A stretch of 63,269 nucleotides of DNA from Xenococcus sp. MO_188.B8 (GTDB taxonomy: Bacteria; Cyanobacteriota; Cyanobacteriia; Cyanobacteriales; Xenococcaceae): positions 1 through 63,269 of the forward strand of contig JASJDR010000009.1 of assembly GCA_030065615.1 (NCBI GenBank). Direction: 5' to 3'. Below the pieces are notes generated by a model, which was not told where the DNA came from, ran no database searches, and was given only the letters and a program-made list of their open reading frames with translations. Made by a program: the position numbers and the translations under genes. Shown in pieces: positions 18,376 to 28,263 of this stretch (the stretch's first letter is position 1; every line of letters begins with the position of its first letter).

Positions 18376-18813
18376 TTAGACTAATTCATTAATACATTGG
18401 AAAATTTGCGCCCGCATTGCAAAACCTTCAATAACCCCCTCAAGAATACAGATGCTATCATTGACCCATTCATAACGTTCGTCTCCTGTTTGCAAGATCG
18501 CAGTCAGAATTTGATTTCCTTGACCCCCTGGCCTAAATTTTGTGCGACCTTGTAAACTAAACAAGATACTTGCTCCATCTTCTGTCTGGATCACACCATG
18601 CAGGTTAGGCAGCCAAACACCATCCGTACGACAATGAGGATGATTAACCCAGCGTGCTGTTCCTTGAAGTCTCTCACCTTTCACCCAACCATCTCCTTCC
18701 CCATAAGCTGATGCTTCTTGAGAGTCATACGGACGAGCCATTACAAACTTACCTTGATAGAGAGATTCCTCCCGGTAGGCGAGTTCCAGATTGCATAAGG
18801 GTTCGAGATGCAT
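18376..18813 (-). CDS. DUF3237 family protein
   Basis: 145 aa matching the DUF3237/UPF0311 beta-barrel family: MHLEPLCNLEL at the start, GERLQGTARWVNHP, then TDGVWLPNLHGVIQTEDGA. The family has no defined activity. The start has a Shine-Dalgarno-like CAGGAGA about 5 bases upstream. Convergent with, and abutting, ictB. Confidence 0.8.
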   Translation of the reverse strand: MHLEPLCNLELAYREESLYQGKFVMARPYDSQEASAYGEGDGWVKGERLQGTARWVNHPHCRTDGVWLPNLHGVIQTEDGASILFSLQGRTKFRPGGQGNQILTAILQTGDERYEWVNDSICILEGVIEGFAMRAQIFQCINELV

Positions 18814-19268
18814 TTTTGTATTCTCCTGTTGCTTGTTTTAACACCATGATTTCAAGGTGGCTAATCTAATTTAGAAAGCGATCGAGAATAACTAGGGAAA
18901 AGCCTAAATATTATGGGCTACAGAGATTAAAATCCTAGATTTTTAGGATGCGACACTAGGAGCAGAAGGAAAAAAGTGAACCTAATTTTTTGGTAGTAGA
19001 AAGTTTTATTGATGCAATTTGAGTATTATCACTGTTGTTATCTACAGCTTTAAAATATTTTAATTTAAATATCAATAAATTTATATTTTTACTGATTTAT
19101 TGCTATTTGTTGTCACTTTAAAACAAAGTTGTAAGCCATTAGCTATAAACTAGACTCCCATCCTGGCGATCAACTTCTAACTTGCCCTTTTCCATAATGC
19201 GTTAAGCAGAGGAATTAGACTTTGCTTAAATTATTGATCTTAAAACTAGTTAAAATATATTTTATATT
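18814..19268. other. Intergenic region, nothing certain
   Basis: About 450 AT-rich bases upstream of the RTX protease gene, presumably with its promoter. A short minus-strand frame (MEKGKLEVDRQDGSLVYS, stop near 19143) might be a gene remnant; it is too short to name. Confidence 0.4.
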
Positions 19269-22247
19269 ATGGCTGCTAAAGATAATAAATCGCCTTTTTC
19301 TATCGATCTCCTCGAACTAAGTCAAGAGTTCAATGACTTTACAGGAAAAGCTACTTTCAAAAGTGAAAATAAAAATTTAATTTTAGATGAAACTGGAGAA
19401 CAGGTATTAGTAAGAATTACTACTGGAAGACGTAGCGGATTTGTTCCAGGGTCTAATTTATTAGGTTTTGAAACCGAAGATTCTATTGCGGAACTCCAGT
19501 TTATTGAGGAATTTATTCCTATTGAAAATATCAATACTTCTCTGGAAAAAATAATCGAAAATCGCCTATTAATTGGTGTAGTACCAGTATACGAACCAAT
19601 TGTCGCTTCAGGAGAAGTTACTAGCCAAGCAGACTTTATTCAAGAAACAGAACGAGTGAGAAATTCTTTACCCCTTGGCTATGATGGCACGGGGGTAAAA
19701 ATTGGAGTTCTTAGTGATAGTTACGATAGTAAAAATGGAGCTTTATCTAATATTGCTTCAGGCGATTTACCTAATGATGTTACCGTTATCAACCGCAATG
19801 GAGTAGAACAAGATCTGACTGGTGGCACGGATGAAGGTCGAGCTATGTTACAACTTATTCACGACCTCGCACCAGAAGCAGATCTTTCTTTTGCTACAGC
19901 TGCTACGGGAGAATCAGAATTTGCTGCTAATATCCGCGCGTTAGCTGACGATGGTGCAGATATTATTGTCGATGATATTATATACTTTGCTGAACCGTTT
20001 TTTCAAGACGGCATAGTGGCTTTGGCTGTGGATGATGTGGTTACTAATGACGAAGTAGCCTATTTTTCTTCAGCGGGAAATAATGCTGCTAAATCTTATG
20101 AATCGGATAATTTTAATGGTGTAGCTAATACGACTATCGATAGTATTCTAGAGCAAGATGCAGCTTTAGATGATGCTTTAAATATGGTCGATGTTAATGG
20201 GAACGAAATACAAGGAAACTTTAGCGTTCCCACAGAAGGTTATCGATATCATGATTTTAATCCTGATTCCAATAGCATCGATAATCGTCAGCGCATTAGT
20301 CTCAATAATGGCCAAAGAATCAGATTTGTCATGCAGTGGGACGATCCTTTCTATACAATTGGTGGTGTTGATACCGACCTAGATATTTTTTTAATTGACT
20401 CTAATAATCAAGTAGTTGCTTATTCATTCAACGATAATATCGCCATTCGCACTCCTTATGAATATCTAGACTTCACCAACAGTAGTGGTAGTAGCCAGAA
20501 CTACGATTTAGTTATTGGTAAATATTCTGGCCCAGATCCAGGTCGAATTAAATATATTAACTTTGGCTCTAATGTAACTCCCGAATATTTGACTAACAGT
20601 TCAACAATTTACGGTCATGCTGCTGCTACAAAAGCTGAAGCTGTAGGTGCAGTCCGCTATGATCGGCAAGACCAACCCGAAAGTTTTACCTCTCTAGGAT
20701 CAACAACCTTCTTTTATGAGTATTTAACCGATGATCTTGGTAATCCCATAGCCGTAGTTGCCAAAGATAACCCAGAAATTAGAAATAAACCCGATCTTGC
20801 GGCAATTGACGGCACAGATACGACTTTTTTTGGCTTTGACTACGATGGCAATGGTTTTCCTAACTTTTTTGGCACTTCTGCAGCTGCACCCCATGCTGCA
20901 GCGATTGCAGCATTACTGAAACAAGCCGAACCTAATTTAACCTCAGCCGAAATTTATCAGCGTCTAGAGTCCACGGCGATTGATATTAGCGAACTCGGCT
21001 TTGATAATTTAACTGGTCATGGCTTGATTAATGGTTATGACGCTATTTTTGGTGAGTCTATTCCCAAGTCTTTAATTTTAAGGAACAATTTTGACGATAG
21101 GAATTTACCCTCAGCTTATGAAACTAATAGTAACGGTGGCGGCAGAATTCAAGTTACCACAAATAATAATTTAGATGGTAATTATCATCTAGCTTTAGAT
21201 AATTCTCGACCTCGCATTAACTCTCTCAATGAAGTTATTCTGCATTTAGATATCACAGATTATTCTGATATCCAACTCAGCTTCGACCAAAAAGAATTTG
21301 ACGATGACGATCATGTCATGTCCAGTAGTTTTACTGATTCGGAAAATTCTGACGGCGTGGCTATTAGTGTAGATGGCAATACTTGGTATCGCCTAATTAG
21401 TTTAACTAATACTAATTCTACTAATAGCTATCAAACCCATACTTTTAACCTAGATGACTTCGCCAACGCCAATAATCTAGTTTTAGATACAGATGTCCAA
21501 ATTAAATTCCAACAATACGGCTTAAATGCAATCAATACCAGTAATGCTAGTGTTTCCGATGGAATAGCAATTGACAATATAGTAATTATCGGAACCCGTA
21601 ATGGTAGTAATAATGATGATAAACTTGTCGGTAGCATTGAAGATGACAAGATCAATGGTAACAAGGGAAAGGATCGTCTACAAGGTAAAGAAGGGAAAGA
21701 CACCCTCAATGGTGGCGACGATAATGATGCAATTACCGGCGGTGCTGATGATGATCTGCTACATGGAGACAGTGGAAGCGATCGCGTTTATGGTGATGCT
21801 GGTAACGATGTTATCTACGGTGATGAGCTTAACGATTTACTTAAAGGTGGCGACAGTAATGATGAAATAATTGGTGGGGATGGTAGCGATCGCCTTTACG
21901 GTGAGAATGGTAATGATACGCTCTCTGGTGGTAGGGGACAAGATATATTATTCGGTGGCGCGGGAGATGATTTCTTAGATGGTGGGACAGAAGGCGATCT
22001 GCTGATGGGTAACGGCGGTAGGGATACCTTTGTCCTTACTGAAGGAGGTGGAAGCGATAAGATTTACGACTATCTCGACGGTACAGACAGGTTGGGATTA
22101 TCAAGTAGTTTAAGTTTTAGTAGTCTTCAAATTACTCAAGCTGGTTCTGATAGTGAAATTACCATAAAAAATTCTGGCGAACTATTGGGAACTCTATATA
22201 ACACGGATGCTAATGAAATCGATGCCAGCGATTTTGATGTAGTTTAA
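19269..22247 (+). CDS. Large secreted subtilase/sedolisin-like protease with C-terminal RTX repeats
   Basis: 992 aa. Residues ~1-115 resemble a prodomain. The protease domain (~130-600) has an Asp motif (VKIGVLSDSYD), a second motif GTDEGRAMLQLIHDLAP and the nucleophile Ser in FFGTSAAAPHAA. The second motif carries Glu where subtilisin has His, as in sedolisin-like (S53-type) enzymes. A beta-sandwich segment (~615-775) follows. Residues ~780-940 form some ten RTX nonapeptides (GGxGxDxLx type) that bind Ca2+ and direct type I secretion; accordingly there is no N-terminal signal peptide. Probably extracellular; substrate unknown. A PEP-CTERM gene starts 13 bases downstream. Confidence 0.85.
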   Translation: MAAKDNKSPFSIDLLELSQEFNDFTGKATFKSENKNLILDETGEQVLVRITTGRRSGFVPGSNLLGFETEDSIAELQFIEEFIPIENINTSLEKIIENRLLIGVVPVYEPIVASGEVTSQADFIQETERVRNSLPLGYDGTGVKIGVLSDSYDSKNGALSNIASGDLPNDVTVINRNGVEQDLTGGTDEGRAMLQLIHDLAPEADLSFATAATGESEFAANIRALADDGADIIVDDIIYFAEPFFQDGIVALAVDDVVTNDEVAYFSSAGNNAAKSYESDNFNGVANTTIDSILEQDAALDDALNMVDVNGNEIQGNFSVPTEGYRYHDFNPDSNSIDNRQRISLNNGQRIRFVMQWDDPFYTIGGVDTDLDIFLIDSNNQVVAYSFNDNIAIRTPYEYLDFTNSSGSSQNYDLVIGKYSGPDPGRIKYINFGSNVTPEYLTNSSTIYGHAAATKAEAVGAVRYDRQDQPESFTSLGSTTFFYEYLTDDLGNPIAVVAKDNPEIRNKPDLAAIDGTDTTFFGFDYDGNGFPNFFGTSAAAPHAAAIAALLKQAEPNLTSAEIYQRLESTAIDISELGFDNLTGHGLINGYDAIFGESIPKSLILRNNFDDRNLPSAYETNSNGGGRIQVTTNNNLDGNYHLALDNSRPRINSLNEVILHLDITDYSDIQLSFDQKEFDDDDHVMSSSFTDSENSDGVAISVDGNTWYRLISLTNTNSTNSYQTHTFNLDDFANANNLVLDTDVQIKFQQYGLNAINTSNASVSDGIAIDNIVIIGTRNGSNNDDKLVGSIEDDKINGNKGKDRLQGKEGKDTLNGGDDNDAITGGADDDLLHGDSGSDRVYGDAGNDVIYGDELNDLLKGGDSNDEIIGGDGSDRLYGENGNDTLSGGRGQDILFGGAGDDFLDGGTEGDLLMGNGGRDTFVLTEGGGSDKIYDYLDGTDRLGLSSSLSFSSLQITQAGSDSEITIKNSGELLGTLYNTDANEIDASDFDVV

Positions 22248-22260
22248 ATTACCAATAATT

Positions 22261-23133
22261 ATGTATAAACAAGCTCTAACTCCCTCATTGTTATTTTTAA
22301 GCTTGATCTCTATTTTTACTATTCAATCTCAACCCGTTAAAGCAATAGAAATTACTCTAACAAATGGAGAGCATTCAGCGATCTATGACGATAATTCCAA
22401 TTCAAATTATTACGGTTTTAATGACTGGGATGTAGATGGTCAAAAACTCCTAACGGAAACAGGATTATTTTATCGAGTTGGTAACAGTGGAACAGCACAA
22501 ACTTTCGATACTCTGACAAGCAGTTCCAATGTTAATGGTAATTCAGCTACAGCTACCTACACTGGCACGGGCTTTACTATCGACTTAGAATTATCATTAG
22601 ATAATATCAGTTCGACCCTCGACCAAACAGTCACAGTCAATAATACTAGTGGTTCGTCTCTAGATTTCGCTCTCTATAGTTATTTCGATTTAGTTACAAG
22701 TAACGGTAATGGTGGAGATGCAGTAGAAATTAACGGCAGTGACTACACTGCAACCCAATCAGGCGATCTCCATACCATTATTACTACAGTTACAGAAAAT
22801 CTAGGTAATAATACTACTCTAACTGCCAGAAGAGCCGAGGTAGATGTAATTGATTTAAGTGATGATACTCTCTTACAGAAACTACTTTTACTCTCTGATA
22901 GTAGTTTGCAATTAGATAACGCTATTGGTTCAGTTTTCCATCCCGATAACGCCGTTAGTTTTGCTTATGAATGGAATTATAATTTAGGTGCTAACGGTTC
23001 TTTTGCCGTAAACACTAGTAGTAGCATTAGTAGTGTTACTGTCCCCTTTGAATTTTCGCCCAGTTTAGGTATCTTATTATCTGGATTTTTTGGTGTTATT
23101 TGCTATTTCAAGCTGAAACTCAAAACAAGGTGA
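22261..23133 (+). CDS. PEP-CTERM-type exported protein (cyanobacterial PFEFSP variant)
   Basis: 290 aa with a signal peptide (~1-29) and an all-beta, Ser/Thr/Asn-rich body. The C-terminus VPFEFSPSLGILLSGFFG followed by a hydrophobic helix and basic residues (KLKLKTR) is the cyanobacterial form of the PEP-CTERM sorting signal, cut by cyanoexosortases. No such enzyme is adjacent; the exosortase at 41615 belongs to another type. The body is not assigned to a named family. Only 13 bases separate it from the RTX protease gene, so the two may be cotranscribed. Confidence 0.75.
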   Translation: MYKQALTPSLLFLSLISIFTIQSQPVKAIEITLTNGEHSAIYDDNSNSNYYGFNDWDVDGQKLLTETGLFYRVGNSGTAQTFDTLTSSSNVNGNSATATYTGTGFTIDLELSLDNISSTLDQTVTVNNTSGSSLDFALYSYFDLVTSNGNGGDAVEINGSDYTATQSGDLHTIITTVTENLGNNTTLTARRAEVDVIDLSDDTLLQKLLLLSDSSLQLDNAIGSVFHPDNAVSFAYEWNYNLGANGSFAVNTSSSISSVTVPFEFSPSLGILLSGFFGVICYFKLKLKTR

Positions 23134-23259
23134 GTGAGAAAACTATTTAGTCAACTGGTGTTTTGACTTTGTTAGCGGCAAAAATCTTGTTATTTACAGA
23201 TTCAAACTTAATAATGAAAGTTCTGAATTTGACTTTGGAATCAGAACTTATCGGATTTT

Positions 23260-24252
23260 TTAACCTAGCATTGACACTTCTATGACATTATTAGGTGTAT
23301 TGTCAAAAACTGAGCTGGAGACTAATTCCAGAAAGCCCCCATCATTAAAAATTCCGCCGCCATTTACTTCAGCATTATTAGAAGAAATGAGACTATTTTT
23401 AATCTTTAGATTGCCATCCACAGCTATTCCGGCACCGCCACCATTATTCTGAGCTTGATTATTGTTAACTAAACTATTGATAATTTCCACTTTTCCAGCA
23501 TTGACAAAAAATCCGGCACCGTTAACCGCTTGATTGCCAAAAATGAAACTGTCTTTAACAACAGTTTTTGTTTGAGGCGTACCATTGCCGAAACCACCAG
23601 CTGGACCAACTGTATTAGTATTATGAGCGATGACACTACCTGTAATATCAGCTTGGCGACCACGATTATCGAGTCCACCACCACCACCACCTGTAACCTG
23701 ATTATGGGAAATAATGCTGTAGTTAACCTCCAATTCACCGAAGTTAGTTATCCCACCACCGAAGGCATGAGATTGATTATTGGCAATCAAAGTTTGGTCT
23801 ATGGTTAAGTTTCCAGTATCACTATTCCTAATAGCGCCACCACCATCTGTGGGCATTTGACTAGTGTTTTGATTATTAACAATTTTGCTTCGAGAAATTG
23901 TCAGATTTTCAGAATTAGCGATCGCGCCCCCACCTTCACTAGAATTACCGTCAGTAAGAGTTAATCTATCAAGAACTACTTCTACCTGATTCTCAGCATC
24001 AAAATCATCAATTGAAAAGATGGGGGATGTATTATTGCCACTGATAGTAAGATCATCAGCACTTAGTAGTCCCCGAATCTTAACACTGTCTTTTATTAGT
24101 AACTCACCACTAGTTAGGGTAATTTTTTGACCGCTTAACTCCGAACTAAATTTAATGGTATCAGTGCCATGAGTTGCATTGGCTTCTTCAATAGCTTGTC
24201 TTAGGGAACCCGCACCACTATCGTTAGTATTGTCAACTGTGAAAGTAGCCAT
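23260..24252 (-). CDS. Right-handed parallel beta-helix protein
   Basis: 330 aa starting FTVDNTNDSGAGSLRQAIEEAN, the signature of the Pmp/NosD-like beta-helix proteins. Repeated GGGxxN and IxxSxIxxNxA motifs through ~100-320 form the helical rungs. It lacks both a signal peptide and the RTX tail that such proteins often have, so its export route is unclear. It is convergent with the PEP-CTERM gene. Likely an extracellular adhesin or pectate-lyase-fold protein; no catalytic residues can be named. Confidence 0.75.
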   Translation of the reverse strand: MATFTVDNTNDSGAGSLRQAIEEANATHGTDTIKFSSELSGQKITLTSGELLIKDSVKIRGLLSADDLTISGNNTSPIFSIDDFDAENQVEVVLDRLTLTDGNSSEGGGAIANSENLTISRSKIVNNQNTSQMPTDGGGAIRNSDTGNLTIDQTLIANNQSHAFGGGITNFGELEVNYSIISHNQVTGGGGGGLDNRGRQADITGSVIAHNTNTVGPAGGFGNGTPQTKTVVKDSFIFGNQAVNGAGFFVNAGKVEIINSLVNNNQAQNNGGGAGIAVDGNLKIKNSLISSNNAEVNGGGIFNDGGFLELVSSSVFDNTPNNVIEVSMLG

Positions 24253-24435
24253 AAGTAATCCTCTTTCTTGATACTATTGATGATTGATAATTGAGTGATT
24301 CGATTAAATATTACTAAATTACTTTGTGACTTCAAGCTAGACCCGTTGCAAATTTTAACAATATCAAAACGGTTTTAAGCGCGATCGCGCTTTGTTAAAG
24401 ATGAAACTGCTTGTAGACAAGTCACCGTTACACCG

Positions 24436-24464
24436 CCGTAAAAGCGGTGCGACCCCGCTTACGG
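24436..24464. repeat. Small hairpin repeat
   Basis: CCGTAAAAGCGG pairs imperfectly with CCGCTTACGG around a GTGCGAC loop, just before a truncated hydrolase gene. It resembles interspersed GC-rich cyanobacterial repeats. Confidence 0.5.
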
Positions 24465-24480
24465 AAATTTAGACAATTCA

Positions 24481-24828
24481 CAAACCGATTGGTTTCCCAC
24501 TCCTTTGCCGGAGCGAAATCTTTTCCGCGATAAAGCGAAAATTTTGGAGCATCTTGGTATCGCTACTTTTAGGTACGATAAGCAAGGCTGTGGTCAAAGT
24601 GAAGGAAATTTCAATACTACTAGCCTGTTAGATCTAGTATCCGATGCCCGAATGGCATGGCAATGGCTGCGAAGTAGGCCAGAAATTGATCCCGAAAGAA
24701 TAGGTGTTCTTGGTCAAAGCGAGGGTGCAGTTATTGCTTTGATGTTAGCTGCTCAAGACCCCGATATTCGCTTCTACATCTGGCAGGGGGGAATCTTTAA
24801 TAACCTAGAACAAATCGTCAAATCTTGA
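24481..24828 (+). pseudogene. Fragment of an alpha/beta hydrolase gene
   Basis: The frame encodes DWFPTPLPERNLFRDKAKIL, then IATFRYDKQGCGQSEGNF and the nucleophile elbow GVLGQSEGA, typical of the acyl-hydrolase-like family of alpha/beta hydrolases. The signal peptide and oxyanion region before it are absent, and the protein stops soon after the elbow, so the catalytic Asp and His are missing. A plausible homologue would be about 300-480 aa. I read it as a gene truncated at both ends; repeats flank it on both sides. Confidence 0.75.
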
Positions 24829-24911
24829 TTAATTATCTCAATAGCGATCTAGTAGCGCCAGGCTTCGCCGACAATTATTTTGGCTGACTGAAGATAAAAA
24901 ATAATTACGAC

Positions 24912-24962
24912 GGTAGGGGTTTGGCATTGCCAACGCATACCTAAATTGTATGTTTCGCATAC
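24912..24962. repeat. Two short hairpins in the spacer
   Basis: GGTAGGGGTTTGGC pairs with GCCAACGCATACC (24912-24941), followed by GTATG TTTCG CATAC (24948-24962). Such hairpins are typical dispersed cyanobacterial repeats. They lie between the hydrolase fragment and the convergent K+ channel gene. Confidence 0.55.
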
Positions 24963-25036
24963 ATTATTTAATTTGCCATTAGAAAAAAGGTTAATTAGAA
25001 TAAAATCTTTCAGCCCTTGGCCTTACTCAATTAATA

Positions 25037-25852
25037 TCACTTTGAATTTACTTTAAGCCTCGCTCCGCATTGTTTGCAAAAATTAGCATCAGGATCGTGT
25101 TGAGATAAACTGCAATTTAGACATTGCTTTTCTACAGGATTAGTGGTTTTTTGAAATTGTTTGATAATTTCACTTAATTGCCAAGGAACAAATAAAACTC
25201 CTGTTAAAATCATTGCCACAGTCATAGCTTTCCCTGCTTCTGAAAGTGGCGTAACATCGCCATAACCAACCGTTGTCATCGTAACGACGACAAAATAAAA
25301 GGCATCAAAAAAGTTTTTTAAACCATCCTCATTAAATGGCCTCTCCACCTGATAAATTAATCCAGCATAGAAAAAAATCAAGGAGAATAGAATCAAAATA
25401 ATTCGGAAGAAAACAATAGCATCACCTGCTTTGACTCCTAAAATTTTGCTTTCTAATTTCCAAAAACGAAGAATCCTTAAAAGTCTAAACCAACGAAATA
25501 TACGGATAAATCTAAAATCCATCATGCCAAAAACCAAAGGAAGAATAGCAATTAAATCAATCAGAGAAAAGCCACTAAAAAAGAATTTCTTTTTATTATT
25601 TGCTGACCAAAAACGACAGCTATATTCAATAGCAAAAATCACTAAAATACCCAGATCTACAATATGTAAAATTTGAGCTAATAAGTCATTAATTGGATAA
25701 GTCTCTGCAACAAAGATTACTGAAGAAAGTAAAATCAACCCCAAAATAGTTAAATTAATCGTTAAGCCGACCGGGGTTTCAATATCTTCTAGATAAAAGG
25801 CAGTTTTTTCCTTTATTGATGGGTTATTTGGCAATGAAACTTTATTGATCAA
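25037..25852 (-). CDS. Six-helix voltage-gated-type K+ channel with C-terminal zinc ribbon
   Basis: 271 aa. Six membrane helices with a voltage-sensor-like S4 (RFIRIFRWFRLLRILRF, ~114-130), then the pore loop with the K+ selectivity filter TVGYGD at 194-199. The C-terminus carries a zinc ribbon CLNC...CKQC (about 243-262). The start is a TTG; no ATG lies near it. It begins 9 bases after the tyrA stop, so tyrA and this gene probably share a transcript, although the functions are unrelated. Confidence 0.85.
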   Translation of the reverse strand: MINKVSLPNNPSIKEKTAFYLEDIETPVGLTINLTILGLILLSSVIFVAETYPINDLLAQILHIVDLGILVIFAIEYSCRFWSANNKKKFFFSGFSLIDLIAILPLVFGMMDFRFIRIFRWFRLLRILRFWKLESKILGVKAGDAIVFFRIILILFSLIFFYAGLIYQVERPFNEDGLKNFFDAFYFVVVTMTTVGYGDVTPLSEAGKAMTVAMILTGVLFVPWQLSEIIKQFQKTTNPVEKQCLNCSLSQHDPDANFCKQCGARLKVNSK

Positions 25853-25861
25853 TGGTAAAAC

Positions 25862-26701
25862 TTAATTTGAGAATTGAGGACGAGATTCTTGATTGGTTTG
25901 TAAAATTTTTGTCAAATTATCCCATTTTTCTTGTTCAATTAATTGAATAATTTGATCTAAGTTGTGACGATAGGCATATAGCGATCGCAATAAAGCCTGA
26001 TTATTATATTCTGCCATCATTCTACCCAACTCAGGATTGCCACCACCGACACGACTCGTATCCCGAAAACCCGAACTAGCTAAATGTTTTGCCAATGCTA
26101 GTACTTCAGAATCACTTTCCCCGAGACAACTAGTAATGAGACTAGTACTAACCATGACTGGAAGATGGGAGATCCAAGCTACAGCGCGATCGTGTGCTTG
26201 AGGCGCGCAAACATAGGTGGTAGCACCAACAGATCTTGCCAAGGTTTCTAATTTATCAAGATCAAGTGCTTTAGTATCTGTATTAGGAGTAAAAACATAG
26301 GCTGCACCCTGAAATAAATTACTTTGCGCCGCATTAATTCCTTGCTCTGCCGTTCCCGCCATCGGATGACCGCCGATAAAATTTGACCATAAAGCAGAAC
26401 ATTGATCTACTATGGGTTTTTTGACCGAGCCGACATCCGTAACGATAGTCTCTGGGTCAAGATAGGGAAGCAGTTGTTTTAAAGTATCAGCGATCGCGCT
26501 TAGGGGGGTACAGATGATCACAATTTCTGCTCCTCGTAACAGACTCAACTCGGTACTTGCTTCATCTACAACGCCCTTCTCAAGAGCAATTTCGCAAGTT
26601 GTTGCTTTGCGGGATACTCCAAGAATTTGATGATCAAGCGCTCTCAAATCTAAACCCAAAGAGCCACCAATTAAACCCAAACCGACAATTCCAATCTTCA
26701 T
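25862..26701 (-). CDS. tyrA: Prephenate/arogenate dehydrogenase
   Basis: 279 aa enzyme of tyrosine synthesis; cyanobacterial members generally act on arogenate with NADP+. The Rossmann motif GIVGLGLIGGSLG is at the N-terminus and decides the ATG at 26701 (the open frame continues eight residues further). Other family features are TDVGSVKKPIV, FIGGHPMAGTAEQG and AVAWISHLPVMVS. Length equals that of the known cyanobacterial form. The K+ channel gene follows on the same strand. Confidence 0.92.
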   Translation of the reverse strand: MKIGIVGLGLIGGSLGLDLRALDHQILGVSRKATTCEIALEKGVVDEASTELSLLRGAEIVIICTPLSAIADTLKQLLPYLDPETIVTDVGSVKKPIVDQCSALWSNFIGGHPMAGTAEQGINAAQSNLFQGAAYVFTPNTDTKALDLDKLETLARSVGATTYVCAPQAHDRAVAWISHLPVMVSTSLITSCLGESDSEVLALAKHLASSGFRDTSRVGGGNPELGRMMAEYNNQALLRSLYAYRHNLDQIIQLIEQEKWDNLTKILQTNQESRPQFSN

Positions 26702-26914
26702 AGTTATCACAATATTAACTACCAAGGATCATATAAGAACTTGACAACATTCATCTTTATTAAAGATAATGGTAGGCTGTGTGTCTATTCCTGCTCGGAT
26801 CGGGTTCAGACATCATATAAAACGTCGCGACAATCTGAGATTCCTATTAACAATAGAGTTTCATAACATTAGTCAACGACTACCCGTACGGCAAACTAAC
26901 TTTCAGATTATCCT

Positions 26915-27313
26915 ATGACTTACGCAATTATTGAAGCTGGTGGTACTCAACTTAAAGTAGAACCAGGTCGTTTTTATGATATCAACTTACTTCCTGTAGA
27001 AGCTGAATCCAATTACACAGTAGACAAAGTTTTACTGGTAAATAACGATGACGAAATCACCGTTGGTCAGCCTTACATCGAAGGAGCTACAGTAGAAGGA
27101 ACGGTATTGCGCCACCGTCGCGGTAAAAAAGTTATCGTGTACAAAATGCAACCGAAAAAGAAAACTCGTAAAAAACGAGGACATCGTCAAGAATTAAGTC
27201 GTTTAATGATTAATTCTATTAGTATAGGTGGTTCTGTAATTGCGACTGCTCCCGAAACAGCCGTGGCTACTGCGCCTGAAACTACTGAAGTGACCGATGA
27301 TTCAGAAGAATAA
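26915..27313 (+). CDS. rplU: 50S ribosomal protein L21
   Basis: 132 aa. Core: MTYAIIEAGGTQLKVEPGRF, then GATVEGTVLRHRRGKKVIVYKM and KKKTRKKRGHRQ at the rRNA-binding end (each cited in part). A short Ala/Thr/Pro/Glu-rich tail extends the C-terminus beyond the usual ~103 aa; such tails are variable in cyanobacteria. It precedes rpmA by 32 bases, the conserved L21-L27 operon. Confidence 0.97.
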   Translation: MTYAIIEAGGTQLKVEPGRFYDINLLPVEAESNYTVDKVLLVNNDDEITVGQPYIEGATVEGTVLRHRRGKKVIVYKMQPKKKTRKKRGHRQELSRLMINSISIGGSVIATAPETAVATAPETTEVTDDSEE

Positions 27314-27345
27314 TACTATTTTTATAAAATACTTGGAGAATAAAT

Positions 27346-27618
27346 ATGGCTCATAAGAAAGGTACTGGTAGTACTCGTAACGGTCGCGATTCAAATTCTA
27401 AGCGCTTGGGTGTCAAACGCTATGGTGGTCAATCAGTAACCGCTGGAAGCATCTTAGTTCGTCAAAGAGGAACTAAATTTCACCCTGGAAAAAATGTCGG
27501 CCGCGGTAACGATGATACTCTATTCGCTCTCATTGAAGGTGTAGTAAAGTTTGAATATCGCAAAAGAGGACAGCAAAAAATTAGCGTTTATCCTCTAGTA
27601 GAAGAGGCTGCTAAGTAG
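27346..27618 (+). CDS. rpmA: 50S ribosomal protein L27
   Basis: 90 aa starting [20 protein letters not shown], with the flexible N-terminus that reaches the peptidyl-transferase centre, then [16 protein letters not shown]. There is no cleavable N-terminal extension as in Firmicutes. A Shine-Dalgarno-like GGAG lies 9 bases upstream. Second gene of the rplU-rpmA operon, followed by a terminator. Confidence 0.97.
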   Translation: MAHKKGTGSTRNGRDSNSKRLGVKRYGGQSVTAGSILVRQRGTKFHPGKNVGRGNDDTLFALIEGVVKFEYRKRGQQKISVYPLVEEAAK

Positions 27619-27733
27619 CTGTACAAAATAGATGACCTCAAGTTGATAGGTGGTAGGTATTAGAAAAAATCTGTTAACAATTTTACCTCGCTATCTACTA
27701 CTGGCAACACCTTCGACTTAAATACTGTTAGAT

Positions 27734-27768
27734 TAAAGGGCTTGGCAAGATCAAGCCCTTTATTGTTT
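27734..27768 (+). terminator. Rho-independent terminator of rplU-rpmA
   Basis: TAAAGGGCTTG pairs with CAAGCCCTTTA around a GCAAGAT loop, followed by TTGTTTT. A perfect 11-bp stem about 115 bases after the rpmA stop. Confidence 0.85.
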
Positions 27769-28263
27769 TGCCATTAAAATACTCTTGCAAGAGCCTCAAA
27801 TTCTTCTCCTGTTCTCAGACCTCAAGTAGGGTTACGATGGAGTTGCAATCAAGTTTTATTAAGCAAGTGTAAAGAAATATTTCCTTTGTTTAAAAAAAAA
27901 CATAAGAGCATTTCCCCCCTTATATTTCCAGATTTCTCAAAGTAAGATCGTAATTGCCAACCAAATTTGCAATTGCTGATAAGAATCTTGCAATTATTGA
28001 ATCGATCACGGGTATCCAAGAAATGCCTAATGTTTAATGCAATGCATCGAGAAATCCCAAATCTCATATGTATGATGACATAGGTTAGGGGGGGAAGATC
28101 CTAAAAAAATCTTTATTTTTTTCCTGATTCTTGATAGTCAACACCTCGATTGGTTATGCTGAGGCGACCTCGGCACCTCTAGAGGTTAAGATAACTGTGA
28201 TTTTTTTCAAGTTCAATGATTCGAGACTTGATGCAATTGAATTAAAATTCAACTGTGAAGATT
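27769..28263. other. Spacer upstream of sepF, no gene
   Basis: Nearly 500 bases without a convincing gene. A minus-strand frame at 27849-28067 is Ile/Phe/Asn-rich and has no recognisable product. The region presumably holds the sepF promoter; a G-run (GGGGGGG near 28088) is visible. Confidence 0.4.

Noticed and set aside
27849-28067. A 72-aa minus-strand frame
   Set aside because: Ile/Phe/Asn-rich composition, no start signals and no similarity pattern.
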